NCBI GenBank assembly: GCA_045602005.1
Contig: JAZSAS010000052.1
Span: 1 to 16,851 of the forward strand
DNA from: UMGS755 sp045602005
GTDB lineage: Bacteria; Bacillota; Clostridia; UBA1381; UBA9506
Reading direction: 5' to 3'
Length of the DNA: 16,851 nucleotides
Each line of letters starts with the position of its first letter. The stretch's first letter is position 1. Below are positions 1 to 7,242 of the stretch, one piece after another. The position numbers and the translations under genes were made by a program. The notes under the pieces are model-generated. The model saw only the letters and a program-made list of their open reading frames with translations. It was not told the origin of the DNA and ran no database searches.

Positions 1-32
1 CATCTGTCCCTACAAAAATTTTTATTCCTAAC

Positions 33-59
33 TTGACAAAATCATAGAATGATTATCCT
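33..59 (+). promoter_or_regulatory. Possible lexA promoter with a dyad in the spacer
   Basis: A perfect -35 hexamer TTGACA lies at 33-38. The best -10 candidate, TATCCT at 54-59, is weak and sits only 15 bp away. A 15-bp dyad, AATCAT-AGA-ATGATT at 40-54, fills the space between them. No canonical Gram-positive SOS box (CGAAC-N4-GTTCG) is visible in the 80 bases before lexA. The -35 call is good, but the -10 and the role of the dyad are uncertain, and further promoter elements could lie before the window. Confidence 0.35.
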
Positions 60-80
60 TTAATGAAAGGAACAATAAAA

Positions 81-698
81 ATGGCCAAAAGAGCGAATCG
101 TGAACAGGAGATTTTAGATTTTATCAATGCACAAATTCAAAAAAAAGGCTATCCGCCATCCATTCGTGAAATCTGTGCGGCGGTAGGGTTAAATTCACCT
201 TCCACGGTGCATACATATTTAAAGAAGCTTGAGGCAAAGGGTCTGCTTGTTAAAGACGGCTCTAAAACCCGTGCCATCCGTCTGGTGGAAACTGAGGCAG
301 AGCGCATGGCAGAACCCATTGCTGAATATCTTTCCGTGCCAGTTGTGGGCGAGGTGGCCGCAGGCACGCCGATTCTGGCTGACCAGAATGTGACAGATAC
401 CTTCCCGCTGCCTATGGTCTTTGCGAAAAACAAAGACGTGTTTATGCTAAAGGTTCGGGGAGACAGCATGATAAATGCCGGCATTTTCAGCGGTGACTAT
501 GTGGTTGTTACCCAGCAAGACACTGCCAGAGATGGGGATATTGTGGTGGCACTTTTAGATGATTCCGCCACTGTGAAAACGTTTTATCGGGAAAACGGTT
601 ATATTCGCTTGCAACCGGAAAACGATGCGCTTTCACCAATTTTGGTGCGTGATGTGCGCATTGTTGGCATTGTTTCAGGTGTTTTGAGGATTTACTAG
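81..698 (+). CDS. lexA: LexA repressor (SOS response, self-cleaving)
   Basis: Transcriptional repressor of the SOS regulon; RecA filaments on single-stranded DNA trigger its self-cleavage. The protein is 205 aa, the usual length. Residues 1 to about 70 form the winged helix-turn-helix (ILDFINAQIQKKGYPPSIRE, then a recognition helix around SPSTVHTYLKKLEAKG). The cleavage site is Ala94-Gly95 in VAAGTP. The S24 peptidase domain has the nucleophile Ser129 in RGDSM and the general base Lys166 in ATVK, so all catalytic elements are present. I start at the ATG at 81 because AAAGGA at 66-71 sits 9 bases ahead; the in-frame ATG at 63 has no ribosome binding site. The stop overlaps the ribosome binding site of the next gene, which suggests co-transcription with the M20 hydrolase. 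Identity is secure; autoregulation cannot be confirmed because no standard SOS box is visible. Confidence 0.97.
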   Translation: MAKRANREQEILDFINAQIQKKGYPPSIREICAAVGLNSPSTVHTYLKKLEAKGLLVKDGSKTRAIRLVETEAERMAEPIAEYLSVPVVGEVAAGTPILADQNVTDTFPLPMVFAKNKDVFMLKVRGDSMINAGIFSGDYVVVTQQDTARDGDIVVALLDDSATVKTFYRENGYIRLQPENDALSPILVRDVRIVGIVSGVLRIY

Positions 699-708
699 GA
701 GGATGATT

Positions 709-1899
709 ATGGAAGACATCAAACGAATTGCAGAAGAAATTTTTGACGAGCTTGTTGCCATCCGGCGGTGTATCCACGAGCATCCGGAACTGGAATTTCA
801 TGAATATAAAACAGCTGAACTCATTTGCAGTTATCTGGAAAAGTGGGGCATTCCCCATCAAAAGGGCATTGCTAAAACCGGTGTTTTGGGCTTAATTATG
901 GTTGATCCAAAGGCGAAAACCTTGCTCATGCGTGCAGATATGGATGCTTTGCCTGTGCAGGAGGAAACCGGCGTTTCGTATCAGTCTAAAACCAGCGGTG
1001 TGATGCATGCCTGTGGTCATGATGCCCATGTAGCAATTCTTTTAGGCTGTGCTTATGTGCTTTCTAAAATAAAAAACAAGCTGTCTTGCAACATTAAGCT
1101 GGTGTTCCAGCCGGGTGAGGAGGAAAGCGGCGGTGCCTTGCCGATGATTGAGCAGGGCATTTTGGAGAATCCCCATGTGGATGCGGCGATTGGCGGACAT
1201 GTGATGAACAGTGTGCCTGCCGGAAAAATTCTTGTGAAATATGATGAGGTTATGGCTTCGCCTGATGATTTTGATTTAGTCATTCACGGCAAGGGAGGTC
1301 ACGGGGCCTATCCTCATAACTGTGTGGACCCCATTGCTGTTGCTGTGCAGATTTTAACGGCTTGGAATGTGCTTTCTGCACGGTATACAACCCCGCTTGT
1401 CAAGCATGTTATTTCAACCAATATGTTTCATGCCGGAACCTGTTATAATGTGATTCCTAATGAGGTTGTCATTAAAGGCACGGTGCGTACTTTTGATGAT
1501 GATTTGCGGAAAAAACTGGCGACCAGCATGGAGAAAATTGCTGTGCAGATTGCAGAGGCCTTTGGTGCTTCCTGCGAGTTCAATTTTATTTTTCGTTATC
1601 CACCCTTGCTCAATGACAAGACCATGGTTGATTCGCTGCTTTTAAGCGCCGGCGAGATTTTAGGCAGGGATAATGTGATGATGGGCACGGAGCCTTCCAT
1701 GGCGGGAGAGGATTTTGCCTATTTTGCTCAGCAGGTGCCCTCTGTTTTCATGAATTTCGGCTCGGGTAATGAAGCGTTGGGTGCGGTGATGCCTTTGCAC
1801 AGTTCAAAATTCAACATTGATGAGACCTGCTTGAAAACAGGTGTGATGGCCATATGCAAATTTGCATTGGATTTTGGAAAACAGAAAGGTGATTTATAA
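709..1899 (+). CDS. M20 family metallo-amidohydrolase (N-acyl amino acid hydrolase type)
   Basis: Probable cytoplasmic zinc- or manganese-dependent hydrolase of the M20D/IAA-amidohydrolase group. Such enzymes release amino acids from N-acyl or N-acetyl derivatives (hippurate hydrolase, N-acyl-L-amino acid amidohydrolase and N-acetyldiaminopimelate deacetylase are relatives). Visible motifs are DMDALPVQEETG; the metal-binding HACGHDAH (His100, Cys102, His104); FQPGEEESGG with the catalytic Glu pair near 137-138; and the lid/dimerisation motif GKGGHGAYPH. The late ligand His lies in MPLHSSKF near the C-terminus. At 396 aa it is full length. I chose the ATG at 709 because AGGAGG at 697-702 is 6 bases ahead; the ATG at 703 directly abuts that site. 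It overlaps no gene but shares the lexA stop region, so it is probably translated from the lexA mRNA. The substrate cannot be told from sequence alone, and there is no dap gene nearby to favour the deacetylase role. Confidence 0.9.
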   Translation: MEDIKRIAEEIFDELVAIRRCIHEHPELEFHEYKTAELICSYLEKWGIPHQKGIAKTGVLGLIMVDPKAKTLLMRADMDALPVQEETGVSYQSKTSGVMHACGHDAHVAILLGCAYVLSKIKNKLSCNIKLVFQPGEEESGGALPMIEQGILENPHVDAAIGGHVMNSVPAGKILVKYDEVMASPDDFDLVIHGKGGHGAYPHNCVDPIAVAVQILTAWNVLSARYTTPLVKHVISTNMFHAGTCYNVIPNEVVIKGTVRTFDDDLRKKLATSMEKIAVQIAEAFGASCEFNFIFRYPPLLNDKTMVDSLLLSAGEILGRDNVMMGTEPSMAGEDFAYFAQQVPSVFMNFGSGNEALGAVMPLHSSKFNIDETCLKTGVMAICKFALDFGKQKGDL

Positions 1900-1904
1900 A
1901 GCTT

Positions 1905-3677
1905 ATGTCGAAAAAAAGTCAGCCGAGGAAGGGTCTGCTACGCAGGTTCTTACCCTATTTTAAAAAATATAAATGGATTTTGGTGTTGGACCTTTTGTGC
2001 GCCTCTCTCACAACGGTGTGTGAACTGGTGTTGCCGCTGCTTGTCCGGTTAATTACAGGACGGGCTACCGATGCGCCGGAAAGCCTGACGTTGCAACTGA
2101 TTTTATCTGTTGGTGCCTTTTATCTGGTGCTTCGTGTGATTGATACATTGGCAAGCTACTATATGGCAGATGTGGGACATGTCATGGGCGCACGGATTGA
2201 GACGGACATGCGACGGGATTTATTCTCCCATCTTTCTAAACTTTCCTTTTCTTTTTATGATGAAGCTAAAGTTGGCGCTCTCATGTCACGTATTACCAGC
2301 GATTTATTTGATGTGACGGAATTTGCCCACCACGGGCCGGAGGAGTTTTTTATCTCTTTCCTGAAAATTGCAGTGGCGTTTAGCATTCTGTCATCTATGA
2401 ATTTGTGGTTGACACTGATTATTTTCTCCTTCCTGCCGTTTTTGTTCATTGTGGCATTTTGTTTGAACAGGAAAATGCGGCGGACGTTTAAAGCATCCCG
2501 TGTGCAGGTAGGAGAGCTGAATTCCCAGGTGGAGGATAGTTTGCTTGGCATTCGTGTGGTGAAGTCCTTTGCCAACGAGGCTGTGGAAATTGAAAAGTTC
2601 AAACAAGGGAACAACAAATTTTTAGATATAAAAAAGCTTTCCTATCACTACATGGCTCTGTTCCAGAGCAGCACCCGCTCCTTTGACGGCGTGATGTATG
2701 TAGCTGTTTTGGTGTCAGGTTCTTTGTTTATGATAAACGGGCACATTACGCCGGCAGATTTAATTGCCTATCTTTTATATGTCAACACCCTTTTAACGTC
2801 TATTCGTCGCATTGTGGAATTTACTGAGCAATTCCAGCGGGGCATGACAGGCATCGAACGGTTTTGCGAAGTGATGGATGAACCTGTTACAATTTGTGAT
2901 GTTAAAGGTGCAAAGGAATTGCCCCCAGTTAAGGGTGAAATTTGCTTTCGCCATGTTGGCTTTCATTATGCAGAGGGTTTAGACGAGGTGCTTTCAGACA
3001 TCAACTTATCTATAGCACCGGGTGAAAGTGTGGCGTTGGTGGGTCCATCCGGTGGCGGCAAAACCACGCTGTGCAGCTTGATTCCCAGATTTTATGATGT
3101 GACAGAGGGTGAAATCACCATTGATGGCCACAACATTAAAAATGTGACCTTAGAATCTCTACGTTCTCAGGTTGGCGTGGTGCAGCAGGATATTTATATG
3201 TTTTCCGGCACAGTATTTGATAATATTGAATATGGCAGACCCGGTGCCGACATGGATGAAGTGATAGAGGCAGCAAAGCTTGCGGGGGCTCATGAATTTA
3301 TCATGCAGCTGCCCAATGGTTATCATACGTACGTGGGCGAGCGTGGCGTGAAGCTTTCCGGCGGTCAGAAACAGCGCATTGGTATTGCACGGGTGTTTTT
3401 GAAGAATCCTCCTGTTTTGATTCTGGATGAGGCAACCTCAGCACTGGATAACGAAAGCGAACGGTTGGTTCAGCAATCTTTAGAGCGGCTCTCTCAGGGT
3501 CGAACCACCTTCACCATTGCCCACAGATTGTCTACCATTCGTAATGCTAACTTGATTTTAGTGCTGACCGAGGAGGGCATTGTGGAACAGGGAAATCATG
3601 AAACCTTGATGGAGAAAAAAGGTCTGTATCATAAATTATATCAAATGGCTTTAGACCAAAGTGACGAAACGGCGTAG
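1905..3677 (+). CDS. ABC exporter half-transporter (fused membrane and ATPase domains)
   Basis: ATP-driven exporter subunit in the cytoplasmic membrane (MsbA/LmrA/multidrug type), acting as a homodimer or paired with another half-transporter. Residues 1 to about 320 form the six-helix exporter domain. The ATPase follows: Walker A GPSGGGKTT at 380-388, signature LSGGQKQR at 484-491, Walker B ILDEATSALD with Asp508 and catalytic Glu509, and H-loop His540 in AHRLST. All catalytic residues are intact, so nothing marks it as the degenerate half of an asymmetric pair. At 590 aa its length is typical. The start lies 5 bases after the stop of the M20 gene, with AGGTGAT at 1887-1893 as the likely ribosome binding site, so it probably belongs to the lexA transcript. 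A second half-transporter follows, but behind its own promoter. The substrate is unknown. Confidence 0.92.
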   Translation: MSKKSQPRKGLLRRFLPYFKKYKWILVLDLLCASLTTVCELVLPLLVRLITGRATDAPESLTLQLILSVGAFYLVLRVIDTLASYYMADVGHVMGARIETDMRRDLFSHLSKLSFSFYDEAKVGALMSRITSDLFDVTEFAHHGPEEFFISFLKIAVAFSILSSMNLWLTLIIFSFLPFLFIVAFCLNRKMRRTFKASRVQVGELNSQVEDSLLGIRVVKSFANEAVEIEKFKQGNNKFLDIKKLSYHYMALFQSSTRSFDGVMYVAVLVSGSLFMINGHITPADLIAYLLYVNTLLTSIRRIVEFTEQFQRGMTGIERFCEVMDEPVTICDVKGAKELPPVKGEICFRHVGFHYAEGLDEVLSDINLSIAPGESVALVGPSGGGKTTLCSLIPRFYDVTEGEITIDGHNIKNVTLESLRSQVGVVQQDIYMFSGTVFDNIEYGRPGADMDEVIEAAKLAGAHEFIMQLPNGYHTYVGERGVKLSGGQKQRIGIARVFLKNPPVLILDEATSALDNESERLVQQSLERLSQGRTTFTIAHRLSTIRNANLILVLTEEGIVEQGNHETLMEKKGLYHKLYQMALDQSDETA

Positions 3678-3693
3678 GTTGTTTTGTTACGGG

Positions 3694-3711
3694 TTATTTA
3701 CAAGTAAATAA
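3694..3711. repeat. AT-rich dyad after the first ABC gene
   Basis: TTATTTAC, AA, GTAAATAA: 8-base arms that are exact reverse complements around a 2-base centre, 17 bases after the stop of the first ABC gene. A run of five T follows (ATTTTT). It could be a weak AT-only terminator hairpin or an operator half of the downstream promoter region. The very short loop and lack of GC pairs argue against efficient termination. Confidence 0.4.
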
Positions 3712-3722
3712 ATTTTTAAATA

Positions 3723-3767
3723 CCTCTTGACAATGATTTGAAATCATATATAATGGTTGTCAAGAGG
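3723..3767. repeat. Nested inverted repeats around the second ABC promoter
   Basis: The outer arms are CCTCTTGACAA at 3723-3733 and TTGTCAAGAGG at 3757-3767, 11 bases and perfectly complementary. Inside lies a perfect 15-base palindrome, ATGATTTGAAATCAT at 3733-3747, that exactly fills the gap between the -35 and -10 elements. The outer arm contains the -35 hexamer. The layout is what one expects for a repressor operator. On read-through RNA from the first ABC gene the outer arms could also pair and precede GGATTTTT, so a terminator role is an alternative. Confidence 0.75.
3727..3754 (+). promoter_or_regulatory. Vegetative promoter of the second ABC transporter
   Basis: TTGACA at 3727-3732 and TATAAT at 3749-3754 are both perfect consensus with a 16-bp spacer. 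Transcription should begin near 3761, about 40 bases before the start codon at 3800. The spacer is a perfect palindrome and the -35 lies in a larger inverted repeat, so this strong promoter is probably held in check by a DNA-binding regulator. No regulator gene is present in the window. Confidence 0.8.
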
Positions 3768-3799
3768 GATTTTTATGCAAACATTTGGAGGGACTGTTT

Positions 3800-5584
3800 A
3801 TGAAAAAGAAGGAATCGGTTCGTTCTGTCAATGAGTGTATCAAAAATTTTACTGTAAACAGAGGACACCCCATTAAAATTTTGTTTGGATTTTATAAGGG
3901 CGAATTTTCAGCATTGCTTTCGAGCACCTTTTTTCTCGTTCTTCAGCATTTACCGGTTTGGGTTATGCCTGTGGTAACCGCAAATATTATTAACATTGCC
4001 ACAAATTCGGCAGAGCACAGTTTATCAGACATTCTTTGGAATGCAGGGGTGCTTGCTATTTTAATTGTGCAAAATGCATTCAGCACCTTTTCGGTATCAA
4101 AGATTTACGACAGACTCACAAGAAAAATTGAATATATGCTCCGGTGCAGCATTGTTCAGAAATTGCAACAGCTATCTATTTCCTTTCATAAAAATACAAG
4201 TCCGGGCAGGTTACAGTCTAAAATCATGCGTGACTGTGAAAATATTGAAACGCTGCTGGCCTCCTCTTACAGGAGTTTGCTGATTGTTATTATCAGTCTT
4301 GTGGTTGCCATTACGGTTACGGCCTCGAAAAGCCCTGTTGTGATCATTTTCTTTGTCGCCCTTGTCCCAGTTGAAATTTTGCTTTTGCGTGTGTTAAGAA
4401 AGAACATTAAACGCCGGAACAACCAGTTCCGTGGTCAGGTGGAGAAGGTTCAATCGAACGTTTCTGAGATGATTGAGCTGATTCCGGTTACACGTGCCCA
4501 TGGTTTGCAGGAGCGGGAGGTTAGAAGAATGGACAGCCGGCTGAACGATGTTATGACGGCTGGTTATACCCTTGACAAAACAAACAGTCTGTTTGGTGCG
4601 AGCACTTGGGTTGTTATGGAACTGGCACGGCTTTCCTGTTTGGCTTTCACCGGCATGCTTGCTTTTCACGGTAAGATTTCTGTGGGCGAGGTTGTTCTCT
4701 ACCAAACTTATTTCGGACAGATTGTTAATTATGTCAATGCGTTGCTCAACTTTTATCCTCAGCTGAGCAAGGGTGTGGAATCCGTTAATTCCATTGGAGA
4801 AATATTTTATGAAGAACGGATTGAAACAGATAATGCCATTATTCCCCTAGAGGACATGAAAGGGCAGGTTGAATTCTGTGAGGTAGGTTATCATTATGCT
4901 GACAGCGAAAAAATGGTTTTGCAGAACTTCTCTTTGTCTGTTAAGGCAGGCGAAAGCATTGCCTTTGTGGGCGCTTCCGGAGCCGGCAAGACCACGCTTT
5001 TAGACCTTCTGATTGGTTTTGACAGACCCAGTGAGGGTCAGATTTTAATTGACCGTGTGAACATGTGTAATCTTGATATGAAACAGTACCGCAACCAGAT
5101 TGCAGTTGTGCCTCAAAATACGATACTGTTTTCCGGCACCATGCGGGATAACATCACCTATGGTCTGGATCACATTTCTGATGATGAGGTGTATCAGGTG
5201 CTGAAAAAAGTGGGGCTTGATGATTTGCTGGCAACGCTTCCGGATGGCATCTATACCCAACTGGGCGAGCGTGGCAGCAAGCTATCCGGCGGACAACGTC
5301 AGCGCATTTCCATTGCAAGAGCATTGCTGAGAAATCCCAAAATTATTATTTTCGATGAAGCCACCTCCGCTTTGGACTCTGTTTCTGAAACCAAAGTGCA
5401 GGAGGCAGTTGACAGCATGATGAAGCAGTGTACCACCTTTATGGTTGCTCATCGGCTTTCTACGATTCGGAATGTTGACAGAATTGTTGTGTTGGAGCAA
5501 GGAGCGGTTGCAGAGATAGGAACGTATGATGAGCTCATGGCAAAACAAGGTGCATTTTATAAATTAAAGAAAATGCAGGAATAG
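3800..5584 (+). CDS. ABC exporter half-transporter (fused membrane and ATPase domains)
   Basis: A second exporter-type ABC protein, 594 aa, with a six-helix membrane domain (roughly 25-330) followed by the ATPase. Visible motifs are Walker A GASGAGKTT at 391-399, signature LSGGQRQR from 495, Walker B IIFDEATSALD with Asp519 and catalytic Glu520, and H-loop His551 in AHRLST. All active residues are present. The start is the ATG at 3800 with GGAGGG at 3787-3792 seven bases ahead; a TTG at 3785 in the same frame lies before the ribosome binding site and is rejected. It has its own strong promoter with dyad symmetry and ends before a strong terminator, so it is a single-gene unit. It might form a heterodimer with the preceding ABC protein, but two complete ATPase sites and separate control leave a homodimer equally possible. 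Substrate unknown. Confidence 0.92.
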   Translation: MKKKESVRSVNECIKNFTVNRGHPIKILFGFYKGEFSALLSSTFFLVLQHLPVWVMPVVTANIINIATNSAEHSLSDILWNAGVLAILIVQNAFSTFSVSKIYDRLTRKIEYMLRCSIVQKLQQLSISFHKNTSPGRLQSKIMRDCENIETLLASSYRSLLIVIISLVVAITVTASKSPVVIIFFVALVPVEILLLRVLRKNIKRRNNQFRGQVEKVQSNVSEMIELIPVTRAHGLQEREVRRMDSRLNDVMTAGYTLDKTNSLFGASTWVVMELARLSCLAFTGMLAFHGKISVGEVVLYQTYFGQIVNYVNALLNFYPQLSKGVESVNSIGEIFYEERIETDNAIIPLEDMKGQVEFCEVGYHYADSEKMVLQNFSLSVKAGESIAFVGASGAGKTTLLDLLIGFDRPSEGQILIDRVNMCNLDMKQYRNQIAVVPQNTILFSGTMRDNITYGLDHISDDEVYQVLKKVGLDDLLATLPDGIYTQLGERGSKLSGGQRQRISIARALLRNPKIIIFDEATSALDSVSETKVQEAVDSMMKQCTTFMVAHRLSTIRNVDRIVVLEQGAVAEIGTYDELMAKQGAFYKLKKMQE

Positions 5585-5594
5585 TGAGAAACGT

Positions 5595-5634
5595 AAAACG
5601 GGGTTGTAGCTGTGTTTTGCTACAACCCCGTTTT
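5595..5634. terminator. Bidirectional terminator between ABC gene and sigF
   Basis: A perfect 16-bp stem has arms at 5595-5610 and 5619-5634, built around CGGGGTTGTAGC and its complement, with an 8-base loop. The arms begin with AAAA and end with TTTT, so a U-tract follows the hairpin on both strands. It lies between the second ABC gene and the convergent spoIIA operon and should serve both. Confidence 0.93.
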
Positions 5635-5661
5635 GTGTTGGCTGTTACCCCAATTAGTCTG

Positions 5662-6372
5662 TTACATGGTTTTTAACATTTGTATTCGCAGCTTTTCTAA
5701 GATTTTCTTTTCAATTCTCGACACCTGAACCTGAGAGATGCCCATTTGCGAGGCGATTTGTGATTGCGTTTTCTCTCTGTGATAACGTAGAAGGAGAATC
5801 TTCTTTTCCCGCTCCGGCAATGCCTGAATCAACGTTCTAAGGGTCAGGCGGTCTACAAGTCCTTCTTCTTTATCTTCTGCCGGAATCAGCTCTTTTAGAG
5901 GCAGGGCAGATTCGCCCCGTGGTTCTTCTAAAGATTCCGGAGCCTTAGAAGCTGCCAGAGCAGCACCCAGTTCTGCCGGCTCAACAGAAAGGTGAGCGGC
6001 AATTTCTGACAAAGTCGGTTCTGTCCCTTTTATTTTGATTAAATGTTCCCGAACACCGGCGGCCTTGAATGCCAGTGTTTTATAACTGCGGCTCACTTTC
6101 ATGGGGCCGTTATCCCGAAGATATCGCCGTATTTCTCCCATCATCATTGGCACGGCATAGGTAGAAAACTGCATGCCCAGCTCAGGATTAAAATGCTCAG
6201 CGGCTTTCAGCAGCCCAATAGCTGCCAGTTGATATAAATCCTCGCTGTCTACACCCCGGTTTCTGAATCGGCCTACCACCATGTAAAGTAAGCCGTTGTT
6301 ATCAAGAATCAGCTGCTGCCGTGCAAGTTCATCTCCTGAAGCGCAACGTTTAAGCAGGTCATATGTAACCAT
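5662..6372 (-). CDS. sigF: RNA polymerase sigma-F, first forespore-specific sigma factor
   Basis: Directs RNA polymerase to early forespore genes after the sporulation septum forms. The protein has 236 aa. Region 2 includes SEDLYQLAAIGLLKAAEHF and the -10/DNA-melting segment FSTYAVPMMMGEIRRYLRDN. Region 3 follows around 120-160, and region 4 ends in the helix-turn-helix of TQSQIASQMGISQVQVSRIE, which reads the -35. The start is the ATG at 6370-6372 with AGGAGG at 6379-6384 six bases ahead. It is the last gene of the spoIIAA-spoIIAB-sigF operon, 15 bases after spoIIAB. Context separates it from the similar sigma-G and sigma-B: it directly follows its anti-sigma factor SpoIIAB in the canonical sporulation order behind a sigma-H promoter. 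It is expected to stay inactive while bound by SpoIIAB. Confidence 0.96.
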   Translation of the reverse strand: MVTYDLLKRCASGDELARQQLILDNNGLLYMVVGRFRNRGVDSEDLYQLAAIGLLKAAEHFNPELGMQFSTYAVPMMMGEIRRYLRDNGPMKVSRSYKTLAFKAAGVREHLIKIKGTEPTLSEIAAHLSVEPAELGAALAASKAPESLEEPRGESALPLKELIPAEDKEEGLVDRLTLRTLIQALPEREKKILLLRYHREKTQSQIASQMGISQVQVSRIEKKILEKLRIQMLKTM

Positions 6373-6387
6373 ATTCAGCCTCCTGCC

Positions 6388-6822
6388 TTAGGAGACCGTG
6401 CTGATTTCTTTTGTCAGCGTTATAACGGTGCCCTGGCCGACTGCAGAATCTACAGTTAGGCCATCCATGAAGGTTTCCATAACAGTAAAACCCATGCCGG
6501 AACGTTCGCTGTCGGAAGATTGTGTGTATAAGGGCTGCAGAGCCAGGGAAATGTCAGAAATGCCCTTGCCGGTATCGCTAACAGTAATCGTTACCAGATT
6601 GCCGGTCAGTTCACAACAAACGGTTACAATGCCGCTGGGGTGCCCATATCCGTGAACAATGGCATTGGTAACAGCCTCGGAAACAGCGGTTTTGATATCA
6701 GCCAGCTCCTCCAGTGTCGGGTCCAGTTGGCTGACAAATGCTGCAACTACTGCACGGGCAAACCCCTCGTTTGATGATTTGCTCAAGAATTCTAATTTCA
6801 TTTTATTCTCCATGTTCATCAT
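6388..6822 (-). CDS. spoIIAB: Anti-sigma-F factor and serine kinase SpoIIAB
   Basis: Binds and holds sigma-F inactive, and phosphorylates SpoIIAA with ATP. The protein has 144 aa, close to the 146 of Bacillus subtilis. GHKL-kinase ATP-site motifs are present: the N box SEAVTNAIVHGYG, the G1 box VSDTGKGI, and the lid/G2 segment ERSGMGFTVMETFMD. The ATG at 6820-6822 overlaps the spoIIAA stop in an ATGA arrangement, with GAGGTG eight bases ahead, pointing to translational coupling. Alternative starts are ATGs at 6819 and 6813; the last gives MENKMKLEF, which aligns best with the B. subtilis start as I recall it, so the true N-terminus may be three residues shorter. Coupled translation would keep kinase and antagonist in a set ratio. 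Confidence 0.96.
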   Translation of the reverse strand: MMNMENKMKLEFLSKSSNEGFARAVVAAFVSQLDPTLEELADIKTAVSEAVTNAIVHGYGHPSGIVTVCCELTGNLVTITVSDTGKGISDISLALQPLYTQSSDSERSGMGFTVMETFMDGLTVDSAVGQGTVITLTKEISTVS

Positions 6823-7163
6823 GCCCCTTTCACCTCGCTTAATGCCTGTTCCACGGTTTTGCAGACAGAAATCAGTTTTGTTAGACCCGACATGGTCACC
6901 AGCTTTTCCATGCGGCCTCCGTTACAAACTAAACATACTGTTCCTCCCAGCGACTTAATCAGTTTGTAACGGCCGATAATCATGCCAATGCCGGAGCTGT
7001 CCATAAAGGAAAGTTCAGAAAAATCAAAAATAAGATTTTTCACATCCCGCTCTGTGATGGCGCGTTCAATTATGTTGCGGATTGGTTCGGCTTCGTGGTG
7101 GTCAAGCTCGCCGGCGAGAGATACAATTAAGGTTCTTTGGCTTAGCTTTAGTTTGATTTGCAA
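6819..7163 (-). CDS. spoIIAA: Anti-anti-sigma factor SpoIIAA
   Basis: A STAS-domain protein. Unphosphorylated, it binds SpoIIAB and frees sigma-F; SpoIIAB inactivates it by phosphorylation and the phosphatase SpoIIE reactivates it. It is 114 aa (117 in Bacillus subtilis). The STAS fold is visible: GELDHHEAEPIR, then the phosphorylation loop FMDSSGIGMIIGRYK. By alignment with the known Ser58 site, Ser56 is the phosphate acceptor. The start is a TTG at 7161-7163, with AGGAGG at 7171-7176 seven bases ahead. No ATG lies between the ribosome binding site and the conserved region, so the non-ATG start is well supported. First gene of the operon, about 40 bases after a sigma-H promoter. SpoIIE is not in the window. 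Confidence 0.95.
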   Translation of the reverse strand: MQIKLKLSQRTLIVSLAGELDHHEAEPIRNIIERAITERDVKNLIFDFSELSFMDSSGIGMIIGRYKLIKSLGGTVCLVCNGGRMEKLVTMSGLTKLISVCKTVEQALSEVKGA

Positions 7164-7205
7164 AATGCTTCCTCCTTAAATATGTAAAATATTTCCTTTT
7201 TTTGT

Positions 7206-7232
7206 ATTCGACGGAGAAAGGAAATTTCCTTC
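7206..7232 (-). promoter_or_regulatory. Sigma-H promoter of the spoIIA operon
   Basis: On the minus strand GAAGGAAAT (7224-7232) matches the sigma-H -35 consensus RNAGGAWWW, and GTCGAAT (7206-7212) matches the -10 consensus RNNGAAT, with an 11-base spacer. Both fit at every defined position. Transcription should start near 7199, about 35 bases before the spoIIAA start codon. The -35 also lies in a perfect 14-base palindrome, AAGGAAATTTCCTT (7218-7231). Sigma-H control of spoIIA is known in Bacillus subtilis. Confidence 0.85.
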
Positions 7233-7242
7233 GATGAAAAAG

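Noticed and set aside
149..861. Open frames on the minus strand opposite lexA and the M20 gene
   Set aside because: They overlap well-supported genes, lack ribosome binding sites and encode no recognisable motifs; typical antisense shadows.
3694..3720. Strong terminator for the first ABC gene
   Set aside because: The only dyad here is all A-T except one pair per arm, with a 2-base centre; a firm terminator call is not supported, so it is listed only as a repeat.
1905..5584. The two ABC proteins as an asymmetric heterodimer with one dead ATP site
   Set aside because: Both carry intact Walker A, signature, catalytic Glu and H-loop His; adjacency alone does not establish pairing, and the second has its own promoter.
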